From NCBI RefSeq assembly GCF_001189955.1, contig NZ_LFLT01000022.1, forward strand, positions 23,268 through 87,267: a DNA stretch of 64,000 nt, read 5' to 3'. The stretch is from Herbaspirillum chlorophenolicum (GTDB lineage: Bacteria > Pseudomonadota > Gammaproteobacteria > Burkholderiales > Burkholderiaceae_D). Positions within the stretch are counted from its first letter, which is position 1. Every line of letters starts with the position of its first letter. Positions 63,326-64,000 of the stretch are shown piece by piece. Position numbers and translations under genes: made by a program. The notes under the pieces were generated by a model. That model made no database searches and had not been told where the DNA came from. It saw nothing but the letters and a program-made list of their open reading frames with translations.

Positions 63326-64000
63326 TTACTCGCTCTTGCCGAACCACTTGTCGGTCAACGCGGTATAAGTGCCGTTCACGCGCAGGGTCTGCAGGGCCTT
63401 GTTCAACTGCTCCGCCAGTTCGGTGTCGCCACGGCGCATGGCGAAGCCATACAGCTCGGTAGTCAGGCCCTTGTCCAGCACGCGCACCAGCGGCTGGGTA
63501 CGTGCGTACTCCACCGCGGCAGGCCGGCCGGTGACGGCGGCATTGACGCGGCCGGTGGCCAGCAGGTCGAACATGGCCTGGTTTTTCTCGACCTCGACAC
63601 GCTCTACGCCAGGGAAGTTGTCCTTCAGGTAGCCGACCGACTTGGTGCCGACCTGCACCGACACCTTCTTGCCCTTGTTCAGGTCATCCGGCACCTTGAT
63701 GCTCTGGTCATCGCGGCGCACCAGCACGGCCAGGCCGCCACGGTAGTACGGATCGCTGAAGTTGACGACCTTGCGGCGCTCATCGGTCATGTAGATGGCC
63801 GATGCGGCAATGTCGAAGCGGTTGGAAATCAGGCCGGGAATCAGGCCCTTGAAGTCGATGTCCACCCATTGGATCTTCTTGCCCATGCTCTTGGCCAGCG
63901 CTTCCATCAGTTCGATGTCGAAGCCGGTGCGCTTGCCGTCCTTGACGAACTCCATCGGCGGGAAGGTGGCATCGGTACCGACGCGGATCACGTTATCGGC
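63326..64000 (-). CDS. ABC substrate-binding protein of the hut operon (lacks N-terminus)
   Basis: 225 codons in the window; the signal peptide lies beyond the right edge. SBP_bac_3 features: RVGTDATFPPMEFVKDGKRT, IAASAIYMTDERRKVVNFSD, VSVQVGTKSVGYLKDNFPG and a C-terminal GTYTALTDKWFGKSE. The frame continues in-phase to the window end. Paralogous to the protein at 55609. Likely ligand histidine or a derivative, from context only. Confidence 0.92.
   Translation of the reverse strand, partial: ADNVIRVGTDATFPPMEFVKDGKRTGFDIELMEALAKSMGKKIQWVDIDFKGLIPGLISNRFDIAASAIYMTDERRKVVNFSDPYYRGGLAVLVRRDDQSIKVPDDLNKGKKVSVQVGTKSVGYLKDNFPGVERVEVEKNQAMFDLLATGRVNAAVTGRPAAVEYARTQPLVRVLDKGLTTELYGFAMRRGDTELAEQLNKALQTLRVNGTYTALTDKWFGKSE

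Noticed and set aside
1..64000. Insertion sequences, prophage, CRISPR arrays, tRNA or rRNA genes
   Set aside because: No transposase, integrase, phage structural gene, spaced repeat array or recognisable stable-RNA sequence was seen on either strand.

Overview
The window is GC-rich, densely coded bacterial chromosome. RegB/RegA next to a cyo-type quinol oxidase, FecI/FecR/TonB-receptor iron modules, a NodT-type RND efflux operon and a HutF/HutG histidine route together suggest a betaproteobacterium of the Burkholderiales, most like Oxalobacteraceae such as Herbaspirillum. That placement is inferred from gene content only. I see no tRNA, rRNA, CRISPR array, insertion sequence or prophage.

Layout. 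1-296: start of a branched-chain amino-acid-type binding protein that leaves the window. 426-7443 (minus): a respiratory block read cyoA-cyoB-cyoC-cyoD-SURF1-regB, with regA behind it: a bo3-type quinol oxidase, its assembly factor and a redox two-component pair. 7598-11573: an MHS transporter, a class A beta-lactamase with an apparent Tat-lipoprotein signal, a YciI-like protein and a PPC/DUF296 protein. 11736-16955 (minus): a five-gene chemosensory-like operon with a membrane CheA-like kinase, a mini-MCP, two CheX-like proteins that share the same C-terminal tail, and a CheY; it has no CheW, CheR or CheB. 17227-21134: a small membrane protein, a TetR regulator, a signal peptidase I and a CoA-transferase with an unusual domain order.

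21476-26720 is an iron cell-surface signalling set (ECF sigma factor, FecR, STN-type TonB receptor, periplasmic propeller). 26929-36706 holds a Bcr-type drug exporter, a three-gene RND efflux system and a CusRS-type two-component pair. 36743-41564 holds a hydroxyacid dehydrogenase, a VOC protein, a LysR regulator, a universal stress protein, a molbindin and a 2OG-Fe(II) oxygenase. 41585-45202 is a second iron locus: a PepSY membrane protein and a TonB receptor whose frame is broken by a 17-bp tandem duplication.

45413-53351 holds a hybrid kinase, a small hypothetical protein, pgi, a cluster of tiny membrane-protein ORFs and nhaA. 53397-64000 is devoted to nitrogen compounds. A LysR gene faces an operon in which two arginase-family hydrolases enclose a polar amino-acid ABC transporter. 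Convergent to it is a hut operon (binding protein, permease, ATPase, hutD, hutF, hutG) whose transporter is paralogous to the first.

The most novel-looking parts are the chemosensory-like operon, the tandem tiny membrane proteins near 51.3-51.7 kb, the duplication-disrupted receptor, and the paired ureohydrolases around one transporter.
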